DNA of 64,000 nt from Sporanaerobium hydrogeniformans (lineage in GTDB: Bacteria > Bacillota > Clostridia > Lachnospirales > Cellulosilyticaceae), in the NCBI RefSeq assembly GCF_002735925.1, contig NZ_PEDL01000010.1, positions 1 through 64,000 of the forward strand, read 5' to 3'. A program made the translations under genes and the position numbers. The number at the start of each line of letters is the position of its first letter. The first letter of the stretch is position 1. The notes beneath the pieces are model-generated. The model saw only the letters and a list, made by a program, of their open reading frames with translations. It made no database searches and was not told the DNA's origin. Positions 16,037-24,556 of the stretch are shown here, in pieces.

Positions 16037-16861
16037 ATGCAGAATTTAAGGGCAAAATCATTTGAAATTAGAAAGTCTATTTGGAACATGATCTATAAGG
16101 CTAAAGCAGGTCATGTAGGTGGAGATTTTAGTGTATGTGATATTCTAGTAAGCCTTTACTATAAACATATGAATATTGAGCCTGATGAAATAGATAGTCC
16201 TCTAAGAGACCGATTTATCTTGAGTAAAGGACACTCCGTAGAAGCCTATTACAGTGTACTTGCAGATAGAGGGTTTTTTCCTAAGGAAGACTTAGAAACC
16301 TTTTCACAGTTTAAATCCAAATATATTGGTCATCCCAATAATAAAGTAAATGGAGTTGAGATGAATTCAGGTTCATTAGGTCACGGCTTATCAGTGGGTG
16401 TAGGTATGGCTATAGCTGGTAAAATGGATCACCTACCTTACAATGTTTATGTAGTGATGGGAGATGGTGAGCTGGCTGAAGGCTCTGTTTGGGAAGGAGC
16501 TATGGCTGCAGGTCATTATAAATTAGATAATCTGATTGCTGTTATTGATAGAAATAGACTGCAAATATCTGGTACAACAGAAGAAGTAATGACGCAAGAC
16601 AGCCAAGAGGAACGCTGGAGGAGCTTTGGCTGGCATGTGCTTACTACTGATGGAAATAACTATGATGCCTTGGATCATGCTTTTAAAGAAGCTAAAAAAG
16701 TAAAAGGTAAACCCACTATGATTATAGCTGAAACAACGAAAGGTTACGGCATCTCTTTTGTAGAGGGAAAAAGAGAATGGCATCATAAGGTACCGAATGC
16801 AGAAGAATATCTAAAAGGCTTGGAAGAGCTAGAAGAAAGGAGAAGAGCTGCCAATGAATAA
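16037..16861 (+). CDS. Transketolase, N-terminal subunit
   Basis: A 274-aa thiamine-diphosphate-binding half of a split transketolase. The cofactor motif GDGELAEGSVWEGAMAAGHYKLDNLIAVIDRN starts near residue 142 (GDG ... N). KAGHVGGDFS and SKGHSVEAYY are conserved active-site stretches with their histidines. Its stop overlaps the start of the C-terminal subunit by 8 bases, as is common for such pairs. A dedicated transketolase inside a sugar operon points to a pathway where an unusual ketose phosphate is cleaved by two-carbon transfer. Confidence 0.92.
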   Translation: MQNLRAKSFEIRKSIWNMIYKAKAGHVGGDFSVCDILVSLYYKHMNIEPDEIDSPLRDRFILSKGHSVEAYYSVLADRGFFPKEDLETFSQFKSKYIGHPNNKVNGVEMNSGSLGHGLSVGVGMAIAGKMDHLPYNVYVVMGDGELAEGSVWEGAMAAGHYKLDNLIAVIDRNRLQISGTTEEVMTQDSQEERWRSFGWHVLTTDGNNYDALDHAFKEAKKVKGKPTMIIAETTKGYGISFVEGKREWHHKVPNAEEYLKGLEELEERRRAANE

Positions 16862-17795
16862 CATTCCTAATCGTCAAGTGATTTGTGAAGTGCTCCTAGA
16901 AAAAGCTGCAATAGATAAAGATGTTATAGTGCTTTGCAGCGATTCAAGAGGGTCTGCTTCACTAGAAAAGTTTGCAAATACCTATCCTTCACAATTTGTA
17001 GAAGTGGGGATAGCAGAGCAGAGTTTAGTATCTATTAGTGCAGGACTTGCTAGATGTGGAAAAAAGGTTTTTGCGGCTTCTCCAGCCTGTTTTTTATCAA
17101 CACGTAGTATGGAGCAATGCAAGGTAGATGTAGCCTATTCCAACACCAATGTAAAGCTCATTGGTATCAGTGGTGGAATAAGTTATGGGGCACTTGGTAT
17201 GACACATCACTCTGCGCAGGATATTGCCACACTTGCAGCTATCCCCAATATGAGGGTTTACTTACCGAGTGACAGGCATCAGACCAGGAAACTAATTGAG
17301 CAAATTGGTCAAGATGAGAAGCCAGCTTACATAAGAGTAGGACGCAATCCGGTAGAGGATGTCTATGATGAAAGTAGTATTCCTTTTGAATTAGATAAAG
17401 CTTCTATAGTAACAGATGGAGATGACTTAACTATCATTGCTTGTGGTGAAATGGTAAAGCCATCTCAGGATGCAGCACTTGAGTTAAAAAAGCAAGGAAT
17501 TAACGTAAGGGTTATTGACATGTACTGCCTTAAACCGCTGGATAAAGAAGTGATTATCAAAGCAGCAAAAGAGACTAAGAGAATTATTACTATAGAGGAA
17601 CATTCTCCAATAGGGGGATTAGGCACTATGGTGAGCCAAGTTGTTGCAGAACATTATCCTGTTAAGGTGAAGAATCTTGCACTACCAGATGAAGCGGTTG
17701 TGGCAGGAAAATCTCAAGAAGTATTTGACTATTATAGGTTAAATGCAAAAGGCTTGATCGAAACAGCTATGGAGTTGATAAATGATGGAAAATAA
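16854..17795 (+). CDS. Transketolase, C-terminal subunit
   Basis: A 313-aa pyrimidine-binding and C-terminal half of a split transketolase. It has VEVGIAEQSLVSISAGLARCG, the conserved glutamate region of TPP enzymes, followed by GGISYGALGMTHHSAQDIA with the active-site histidines, and the C-terminal domain ending in a EEHSPIGGLGTMVSQ region. It works with the preceding subunit as a heterotetramer in other bacteria. It overlaps the following kinase gene by 14 bases. Confidence 0.92.
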   Translation: MNNIPNRQVICEVLLEKAAIDKDVIVLCSDSRGSASLEKFANTYPSQFVEVGIAEQSLVSISAGLARCGKKVFAASPACFLSTRSMEQCKVDVAYSNTNVKLIGISGGISYGALGMTHHSAQDIATLAAIPNMRVYLPSDRHQTRKLIEQIGQDEKPAYIRVGRNPVEDVYDESSIPFELDKASIVTDGDDLTIIACGEMVKPSQDAALELKKQGINVRVIDMYCLKPLDKEVIIKAAKETKRIITIEEHSPIGGLGTMVSQVVAEHYPVKVKNLALPDEAVVAGKSQEVFDYYRLNAKGLIETAMELINDGK

Positions 17796-19278
17796 AAAGT
17801 ACCTATTAGCAATAGATCAAAGTACATCAGGGACCAAGGCTCTATTATTTGATGAGGGGGGTAATATTGCTCATAGATATGATAAACCTCATAAACAAAT
17901 CACCAATAATAGAGGATGGGTTGAACATAATCCGGAAGAAATTTATGACAATTTAATTGAATGTGTGAAGCAAGTGGTACATGAAGCAGAGGTTAATAAA
18001 GAGAGTATCGTTGGTATAGGACTCAGCAACCAAAGAGAAACTGCTGTAGTATGGGATAAGTTTTCTGGGAGGTCACGTTATAATGCCATTGTATGGCAGT
18101 GTAATCGGGGTGAAGCTATTTGCAAAGAAATAGCTGACCAAGGGCAAGCTGAAAGTATTCAGTCTCGTACAGGGCTTCCTCTTTCTCCCTATTTTTCAGC
18201 AGCTAAGATAAGTTGGGTACTAAGATACTTAGAAACAAATGAAGAAAGTATAGAGGAGCTTTGTGCAGGGACTATGGACAGCTATTTGATCTATAGGCTT
18301 ACAAAAGGTAAAGTTTTTAAGACAGACTACTCCAATGCTTCACGTACTCAACTATTTAATATTTTAGATCTTAAATGGGATGAAGAAATAGCAAGTTTAT
18401 TTAAGATAAATCCAGCTATTTTACCAGAAGTTTGTAATTCGAATGCAAGTTACGGAGAAACAGACCTTGAGGGGTATCTTGATAGACCTATACCTATTCA
18501 TGCTGTACTAGGGGATTCTCATGGAGCTTTATTTGGTCAAGGTTGCTTGGAAAAAGGTATGGTAAAGGCAACTTATGGAACGGGTTCCTCTATTATGATG
18601 AACATTGGAGAAAAACCTATTTTTAGTAAAAAAGGAATAGTTACTTCTTTAGCTTGGAAAATAGGCGATAAGCCAGAATACGTTTTGGAAGGCAATATTA
18701 ATTATACAGGAGCAGTTTTAAAATGGGTGACAGAAGACCTTAAGCTTATTTCTTCACCAAAGGAGTCCGAGACTTGTGCTTTTGCAGCCAATGAAGCAGA
18801 TAAAACCTATCTTGTTCCTGCCTTTACAGGTTTAGGAGCTCCTTATTGGAACAGTGAGGCAACTGCCCAGATAAGTGGTATGACACGTATAACAGGAAAA
18901 AATGAAGTAGTGAAGGCAGCATTAGAGAGTATTGCTTATCAAATAGCAGATATTATTTATCTGATGAAAGAAGAAGCTCAGATAGATATTCAAGAACTGC
19001 GAGTAGATGGAGGACCTACACGGAACCAATATCTGATGCAATTTCAAAGTAATATCCTAGACCTAAAGATACAAGTACCTAAATGGGAAGAGTTATCTGC
19101 TATAGGTGTAGCTTACATGGCAGGCACTGAGCTGGGTCTTTATGACAAAAATGCCATTTTTAATAATATTGAAAGAACACAATTTACATCTTACTTTAAT
19201 ACTGCTGAAAGAAAAGAAAAATATTTAGGTTGGCAACAAGCAGTGCAATCAGTATTAATAAGGGCAAAAAACAACTAA
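17782..19278 (+). CDS. FGGY-family carbohydrate kinase (glycerol kinase-like)
   Basis: A 498-aa two-domain sugar kinase. The N-terminal phosphate-binding motif is AIDQSTSGTKALLFD, the acceptor region includes NQRETAVVWD, and the C-terminal domain carries GTGSSIMMN and DGGPTRNQYLMQFQSNIL, the ADENOSINE/FGGY-2 type signature. It resembles glycerol kinase most closely, yet the operon (isomerase, transketolase, sugar importer) suggests the substrate is the ketose made by the isomerase. An apulose kinase-like role is one candidate. ATG 17785 is also possible. Confidence 0.88.
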   Translation: MMENKKYLLAIDQSTSGTKALLFDEGGNIAHRYDKPHKQITNNRGWVEHNPEEIYDNLIECVKQVVHEAEVNKESIVGIGLSNQRETAVVWDKFSGRSRYNAIVWQCNRGEAICKEIADQGQAESIQSRTGLPLSPYFSAAKISWVLRYLETNEESIEELCAGTMDSYLIYRLTKGKVFKTDYSNASRTQLFNILDLKWDEEIASLFKINPAILPEVCNSNASYGETDLEGYLDRPIPIHAVLGDSHGALFGQGCLEKGMVKATYGTGSSIMMNIGEKPIFSKKGIVTSLAWKIGDKPEYVLEGNINYTGAVLKWVTEDLKLISSPKESETCAFAANEADKTYLVPAFTGLGAPYWNSEATAQISGMTRITGKNEVVKAALESIAYQIADIIYLMKEEAQIDIQELRVDGGPTRNQYLMQFQSNILDLKIQVPKWEELSAIGVAYMAGTELGLYDKNAIFNNIERTQFTSYFNTAERKEKYLGWQQAVQSVLIRAKNN

Positions 19279-19368
19279 CTTAATGTGCTGTATATAGACA
19301 AGATACTAGACTATAAAGACTTTCTCCAAGGGTATAAAAAAGGGTATTTCGGGGTTTTCCCGTAATCC

Positions 19369-19396
19369 GGATTGTTTCCTAATTAAGAAGCAATCC
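19369..19396 (+). other. Hairpin in the leader of the binding-protein gene
   Basis: GGATTG pairs with CAATCC around a TTC/GAA and TAATTA centre. It is not followed by T's, so it is not a simple terminator. It sits 36 bases before the binding-protein start in the 154-base gap after the kinase and may stabilise the downstream message. Two smaller stems near 19341-19366 (CGGGGTTTTCCCG) are also present. Confidence 0.4.
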
Positions 19397-19432
19397 TATA
19401 GAAACTATATATTAATTGAGGAGGAATAAAAG

Positions 19433-20471
19433 ATGTTAAGAAAAGTTCTAGGGACATTAATGAGTACGGTTATGATTTCCATGTTATTAGTAGGATGTGG
19501 AGGTTCTACCGCGCAGGAAAAAACAACTGGGGGAGAAGTAGCAAAAGAAACAGTAGCAGAAAAAAAAGGTTGAAGAGAAGGCACCTCAAACTCCAGAAGC
19601 GAGTAAATCTAATCTTATTTATATTATAACACCTTCACACTCCAACCCATTCTTTAAAACAGAGGCAGATGCAGCCAGTGCTAAAGCAAAAGAATTAGGG
19701 TATGAAGTAAAGACAGCTTCACATGATGACGACCCAACCAAACAAGCTGAATTATTTGATAGTGCAATCGCAGATAAAGCTGCTGCTATTATTTGTGACA
19801 ATGCAGGGGCAGATGTTACAGTAGAAGCTGTTCAAAAGGCTAAAGATGCAGGTATTCCTACATTTCTTATTGACCGTGAAATCAATAAAGAAGGGGTAGC
19901 TATCTCACAAATTGTAGCCAATAACTATCAAGGAGCAAAAGCAATTGCAGAAGCTTGGGTAGAAGCAATGGGTGAAAAAGGGAAGTATGCAGAGTTATTA
20001 GGCAAGGAGACTGATACAAATGCAGGTGTGCGTTCAGCAGCATTCCATGAAGTGATTGATCAATATGATACCTTTGAGATGGTTGCAGTTCAAACAGCTA
20101 ATTGGGAACAAACTCAAGGTTATGAAAAAACAGAAACTATTCTTCAATCTAATCCAGATATTACAGGTATTATTTGTGGTAATGATACAATGGCTGTAGG
20201 TGCAGCTGAAGCTTGTGCAGCAGCTGGAAGAAGCGATATTAAAATTATTGGTGTAGATGGCTCTGATGAAGCAGCAGCTTTGATTAAAGAAGGAAAAATG
20301 ACAGGTACTGCCTTACAACAATGTGCACTCATTGCAGAGATGGCAGTAGAGCAAGCGGATAAATATCTAAAAGAAGGTAGCACAGGTTTACCAGAAAAGC
20401 AATTAGTAGATTGTCTTGCTATTACAGCTGATAATGTAGATAATTTAAAAGCTTTTGTGTATAAGGAATAA
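19433..20471 (+). pseudogene. Rbs-type sugar-binding lipoprotein, frame broken in an A8 run
   Basis: ATG 19433 behind GAGGAGGAATAA opens a lipoprotein signal (TVMISMLLVGCGGS). After about 45 codons frame 0 stops at TGA, directly behind eight A's (19560-19567). Reading one A fewer continues without a stop from KKVEEKAPQTPE into a complete type 1 periplasmic-binding-protein domain (SNLIYIITPSHSNPFFKTEADAA..., then ITGIICGNDTMAVGAAEA) and ends at 20471. The restored protein is about 345 aa, normal for RbsB-like proteins. The rest of the importer (ATPase, permease) is intact. The break is either a homopolymer sequencing error or a real mutation in the linker between lipobox and sugar-binding domain. 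Confidence 0.85.
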
Positions 20472-20476
20472 CAATT

Positions 20477-20519
20477 TTTCAGACAACAGAGAGCGAGGGC
20501 TTTTTGTTGTCTGAAATTT
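20477..20519 (+). terminator. Hairpin after the binding-protein gene (partial terminator)
   Basis: TTTCAGACAACA pairs perfectly with TGTTGTCTGAAA across a 16-base loop, followed by only a short T run. Such a hairpin behind a binding-protein gene usually lowers read-through or protects the upstream mRNA, giving more binding protein than permease. Confidence 0.6.
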
Positions 20520-20593
20520 CTTAGTCCATAGAGAAATTAATAATAAATAAAAGTCAAGGTGTTTAAAAAATAAATGATAGGTAGGAGAACAGA

Positions 20594-21235
20594 ATGAAGA
20601 GAAGGATGTATTTATCTGTAGCTGTAGCATTAGTGCTAATGGCAACTACTCTAACAGGATGTGTAAAAGTTGTAAAGATAGGTGAAGAAGGTAAATTAAC
20701 GGGTAAGGTAAAGTTTGATGCAGGTGAGAGTGTAACAGAGCTTTGGGAAAGCGCACAAGCTAATATTGAAGAAAAGGCTGTGGATCTTAATTCATTTTTA
20801 AAAGAGGCCAATGGGGATTTAAAATCCTTAGCAGACAAGTATGGCAAATATTCTATGGGCACAAGTGGGAGTATTAGTTATGCTGTGAAAGGTACAGGTA
20901 TTGTAGAAGAAGTTAATCAAGAAAAGAAAGCAGGCTATATGGTAGTTAAGCTAGTTGGTTATGAGGGGAAAGAAGTCATTAAGCTTCAAATAGGGAGTAT
21001 TTATAAAGGCTCTTCTACGAGAGATGTACTAGATATTATTAACTTTGGTGATTATACCAATCAAGAAGAATGGGCAGCTATTTCTAAGGAACTGCATACA
21101 ATGATTCATACGAATGTCATAACAGCAAATAAGCCAGAAAATTTAATTGGAAAAACTATTGATTTTATTGGAAGCTTTACAGAAAGTGGAAATGATGAAT
21201 TGTTAATTACACCTATAAAATTAACAGTAAAATAA
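20594..21235 (+). CDS. DUF2291-family lipoprotein of a sugar ABC operon
   Basis: A 213-aa protein with a lipoprotein signal (ALVLMATTLTGCVKVVKIGEEGKLTG). Its predicted fold is the small beta-rich DUF2291 type, which occurs next to rbs/xyl-type ABC importers in Firmicutes and Proteobacteria. Its biochemical role is not known; it may help the binding protein. It lies between the binding protein and the ATPase and is preceded by a GTAGGAG ribosome-binding site. Confidence 0.8.
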   Translation: MKRRMYLSVAVALVLMATTLTGCVKVVKIGEEGKLTGKVKFDAGESVTELWESAQANIEEKAVDLNSFLKEANGDLKSLADKYGKYSMGTSGSISYAVKGTGIVEEVNQEKKAGYMVVKLVGYEGKEVIKLQIGSIYKGSSTRDVLDIINFGDYTNQEEWAAISKELHTMIHTNVITANKPENLIGKTIDFIGSFTESGNDELLITPIKLTVK

Positions 21236-21254
21236 ATGCGGAGGTTAACCGGAA

Positions 21255-22790
21255 ATGAAAAAGATATGTAAAGAAGGGGTATGCCTTCGTGCAGAAGGTG
21301 TTAGTAAAATATATCCAGGTACCAAAGCACTTGATCAGGTAGACTTTGATCTTCTTACAGGGAAAGTAAATGTATTAATTGGTGAAAATGGGGCTGGAAA
21401 ATCTACACTTATGAAAATTATTGCAGGTATTGAGCAGCCAAGTGAAGGTAAAATTTATATGGGTGAAGAAGAAGTACACTTTAGAGATACTTCTGAAGCT
21501 AGAAAACATGGGATTGGTATTATTCATCAAGAGTTAAATCTATTTCCCAATCTTCCAGTTTATCAAAATCTATTTATGGCACGAGAAAAAAAGAAAGGTT
21601 TAGGGGTGGATAACGTCTATCATAAAGAACAAGCAGAGAAGATATTGGAACGCTTAGAACATCCCATTCCTGTAGAGACTTTGGTAAGTGAGCTGCGAGT
21701 AGGGCAACAACAAATGATAGAGATAGCACGTAATTTACTAGAAGACGATTTGAAAATTTTAATTATGGATGAGCCGACGTCTTCCTTGTCAGAGCAAGAG
21801 GTGCAAGTTTTGTTTAAAATTATGCGTGAGTTAACCGCTCAAGGCATCTCCATCGTTTATATATCACATAGACTAGAAGAAATTATGAAAATCGGAGATC
21901 ATGTAACCATCCTGCGTGATGGGAAATATGTGGCTGATGCAGATGTAAGTGACATTGATGTACCTTGGATTGTAAAGCAAATGACAGGTGAAGAGAGGGC
22001 TTATCCTAAGAAAAACCGTAACATTGAGTGGTGCAAGCAAGAAAGTGTTTTAGAAGTTAAAAAATTAACTTTGCCAAAGCAAGGTGGAGGTTATTTGCTA
22101 AAAGATATAAGCTTTGACCTAAAAAAAGGAGAAATATTAGGGATATATGGATTAATGGGTGCGGGACGTACAGAATTATTTGAGTGCATCATGGGATTAA
22201 GACCTGAGCATACCGGTGAATTTTTCTTAGATGGTAAAAAAATAGAGGTTAAATCTATAGCTGAACAAATTGATAGAGGATTTGCTTTGGTTCCAGAAGA
22301 CCGTCAGAGAGAGGGACTTGTTCAAACGCTAGATATTGGTAGAAACTGTTCCTTATCGGCACTAAAGAATTATAAAAAATTCTGTTTTGTGGATTTTGCA
22401 AAAGAAGATAAGCATGTAGAATCACAAATCAAGGATATACATATTAAAGTAGTGGATAAGAGGCTACCTATTTTATCCTTAAGTGGCGGTAATCAACAAA
22501 AAGTAGTCATTGGAAAAGGAATTTTAACCAGGCCTAAAATTTTGTTAATGGACGAACCTAGTCGAGGCATTGATATTGGTGCAAAAACAGAAGTATTTGA
22601 CATTATTAACCAATATGCAGAACAAGGGCTCTCGATTATTGTTATTTCTTCTGAGTTAAAAGAAATTATTTCTATAGCTGATCGTGTTATTGTTCTTTCC
22701 AATGGGATTAAAACGGGAGAATTAGTGGGAGATGAGATTAAAGAAGAGACGCTTGTCCTAGAATCTTATAAAGGCCATCATGGTCAATAG
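21255..22790 (+). CDS. Sugar ABC transporter ATPase (RbsA-like, two nucleotide-binding domains)
   Basis: A 511-aa ATPase with two fused nucleotide-binding domains. The first has Walker A GENGAGKSTLMK, signature LRVGQQQMIEIARN and Walker B LIMDEPTSSLS. The second has a degenerate Walker A (GLMGAGRTELFE), signature LSGGNQQKVVIGK and Walker B LLMDEPSRGID. This arrangement is the hallmark of CUT2-type importers for monosaccharides. It energises the permease that follows 22 bases later. Confidence 0.95.
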   Translation: MKKICKEGVCLRAEGVSKIYPGTKALDQVDFDLLTGKVNVLIGENGAGKSTLMKIIAGIEQPSEGKIYMGEEEVHFRDTSEARKHGIGIIHQELNLFPNLPVYQNLFMAREKKKGLGVDNVYHKEQAEKILERLEHPIPVETLVSELRVGQQQMIEIARNLLEDDLKILIMDEPTSSLSEQEVQVLFKIMRELTAQGISIVYISHRLEEIMKIGDHVTILRDGKYVADADVSDIDVPWIVKQMTGEERAYPKKNRNIEWCKQESVLEVKKLTLPKQGGGYLLKDISFDLKKGEILGIYGLMGAGRTELFECIMGLRPEHTGEFFLDGKKIEVKSIAEQIDRGFALVPEDRQREGLVQTLDIGRNCSLSALKNYKKFCFVDFAKEDKHVESQIKDIHIKVVDKRLPILSLSGGNQQKVVIGKGILTRPKILLMDEPSRGIDIGAKTEVFDIINQYAEQGLSIIVISSELKEIISIADRVIVLSNGIKTGELVGDEIKEETLVLESYKGHHGQ

Positions 22791-22811
22791 TCAAAAAAGG
22801 AGATTTAAAAA

Positions 22812-23858
22812 ATGAATACAAATAAAAAGGGTACTTACAATAAATTAGGAATGACTCTTTTAAAAGGAAGGACATTTATTGTACTCATTATTCTATTAGT
22901 GTTTTTTAGTTTAACTGCAGATAATTTTTTTAGTATGAATACTGCCCTACTTATTGGTAAACATGTTGCACTCTATGGGATTTTGGCAATCGGTATGACC
23001 TATGTCATTATTACAGGGGGAATTGACCTTTCGGTGGGAGCTATTGTAGGGCTAGCAGGAATGGTAGCGGGAGGATTGATTCAGAATGGGTTACAGTTAA
23101 AAATGTTAGGAGTTACCTTGTATTTTAGTATACCTGCTATTGTATGTATTACGATTTTACTAGGAGCACTGATTGGAGCCATTAATGGCTTTGTAATTAC
23201 AAGATTTAATGTGGCACCATTTATTGCTACTCTAGGTATGATGTATATGGCTAGAGGCCTTGGAAATATTCACTCAAACGGCGCAACCTATTCGGATTTA
23301 AAAGGTTATGAAGGATTAGGGAATGAAGGCTGGAAATTCTTTGGCTCTAACCTAGTAGGTATCCCTGTAGGCCTAGTTATTCTTGTTATCATGGCAATAG
23401 TCTTTTCTGTTATTTTAAAGAAAACCTCTTTTGGATGGCATGTCTTTTCCATTGGAGGAAATGAAAAAGCAGCTAGGTTATCAGGTGTAAAAGTTAATAA
23501 GGTAAAGATTTTAGTTTATATTATATCTGGTATTTGTGCTGCTGTGGTTGGAATTATTGCCTCTTCACAGCTGGCAGCTGCTACCCCAAAAACAGGGGAA
23601 TCGTGGGAAATGAATGCGATTGCAGCCGCTGTATTGGGAGGGACCTCTATGGCAGGTGGGATTGGTACCATTGGAGGAACAATTGTAGGAGCATTTGTTA
23701 TAGGTGTCATTAATGATGGAATGGTTATGTGCGGCGTATCTGAATTCTGGCAAATGGTCATTAAAGGGGTAGTTATTATCCTTGCAGTAATCATTGATCA
23801 ATTTCAGCGAAACCTTCAAGCTAAAATGGCGCTACAAGCACGAAATGAAAACAAATAA
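22812..23858 (+). CDS. Sugar ABC transporter permease (RbsC-like)
   Basis: A 348-aa integral membrane protein with about 9-10 hydrophobic segments and the CUT2 family features GGIDLSVGAIVGLAG, IGAINGFVITRFNVAPFIATLGMM and AAAVLGGTSMAGGIGTI. It forms the homodimeric channel of the importer. AAAAGGAG precedes the ATG. Confidence 0.95.
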   Translation: MNTNKKGTYNKLGMTLLKGRTFIVLIILLVFFSLTADNFFSMNTALLIGKHVALYGILAIGMTYVIITGGIDLSVGAIVGLAGMVAGGLIQNGLQLKMLGVTLYFSIPAIVCITILLGALIGAINGFVITRFNVAPFIATLGMMYMARGLGNIHSNGATYSDLKGYEGLGNEGWKFFGSNLVGIPVGLVILVIMAIVFSVILKKTSFGWHVFSIGGNEKAARLSGVKVNKVKILVYIISGICAAVVGIIASSQLAAATPKTGESWEMNAIAAAVLGGTSMAGGIGTIGGTIVGAFVIGVINDGMVMCGVSEFWQMVIKGVVIILAVIIDQFQRNLQAKMALQARNENK

Positions 23859-23872
23859 CAAGAGGTGATGAG

Positions 23873-24274
23873 ATGAAAAAGAGAGGCATATTACATACAC
23901 AACTAGCTAGCTGTATTGCGGCTTTGGGACATAAAGATTTATTTATGATTGGAGATGCGGGGATGCCTATCCCACAGGGAGTTCCTATTGTAGACTTAGC
24001 TTTATGTGGAGGCGTACCTAGTTTTAAGCAGGTATTAGATGCTGTATTAGAAGAAGCAGAGCTTGAATATTATTATTTAGCAGAAGAAATCCAAGATAAG
24101 AATCCTCTAATTGAAAAGTATATTTATGATGTTCTAGAGGGCATAAAAGGAGAAAGGATACCACATATAGAGCTTAAAAGGCTGAGTAAAGAAGTGAAGT
24201 TTGCTATTCGGACAGGTGAGTTTACGCCTTATGCAAATGTGATTTTGCGAGCAGGGGTTGCCTTTGAAGCTTAA
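23873..24274 (+). CDS. rbsD: RbsD/FucU-family sugar mutarotase (D-ribose pyranase-like)
   Basis: A 133-aa protein of the RbsD type. The conserved N-terminal HTQLASCIAALGHKDLFMIGDAGMPIP holds the catalytic His (GH) and Asp, and the C-terminus has the RTGEFTPYANVILRAGV signature. It converts imported sugar between ring forms so that the isomerase or kinase can use it. The match to the family is clear, but the sugar is open: the neighbouring enzymes do not include a ribokinase. Confidence 0.9.
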   Translation: MKKRGILHTQLASCIAALGHKDLFMIGDAGMPIPQGVPIVDLALCGGVPSFKQVLDAVLEEAELEYYYLAEEIQDKNPLIEKYIYDVLEGIKGERIPHIELKRLSKEVKFAIRTGEFTPYANVILRAGVAFEA

Positions 24275-24340
24275 GTAAATTGTTTTATATATTTTATCTT
24301 GCGTGGCAATTGATTTTAGGGCAAATAGTTTAGCAACGGG

Positions 24341-24392
24341 GGAGTGTCACAGGACTAGATAACTAGTTTGTGATACTCCACTTTTTTAATTA
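24341..24392 (+). terminator. Terminator of the LacI-led sugar operon
   Basis: GGAGTGTCACA pairs with TGTGATACTCC (one G-U pair) with a CTAGATAACTAG inner stem, followed by ACTTTTTTAA. The rest of 24275-24556 is AT-rich with no gene I can support. Confidence 0.85.
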
Positions 24393-24556
24393 TTTACAAA
24401 ATATCTGTTGTAACTACAGTTCAATGTAAAAATAGGTCTTATGGAACTAATACAATTTGGCTGAGGGGTGTATTGGCATAGATAAATCTCGATAATTATT
24501 AGGGGAAATACATAATAAAAGTGTGTTAAAAATAGCAAGAATAAAGGAGAATCGGT

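Noticed and set aside
16037-17795. Calling the split transketolase a housekeeping tkt
   Set aside because: It is embedded in a LacI-controlled sugar operon with overlapping genes, so a pathway-specific role is more likely.
23516-23819. Two overlapping minus-strand frames in the permease gene
   Set aside because: Both arise from the repetitive Gly/Ala codons of the permease.
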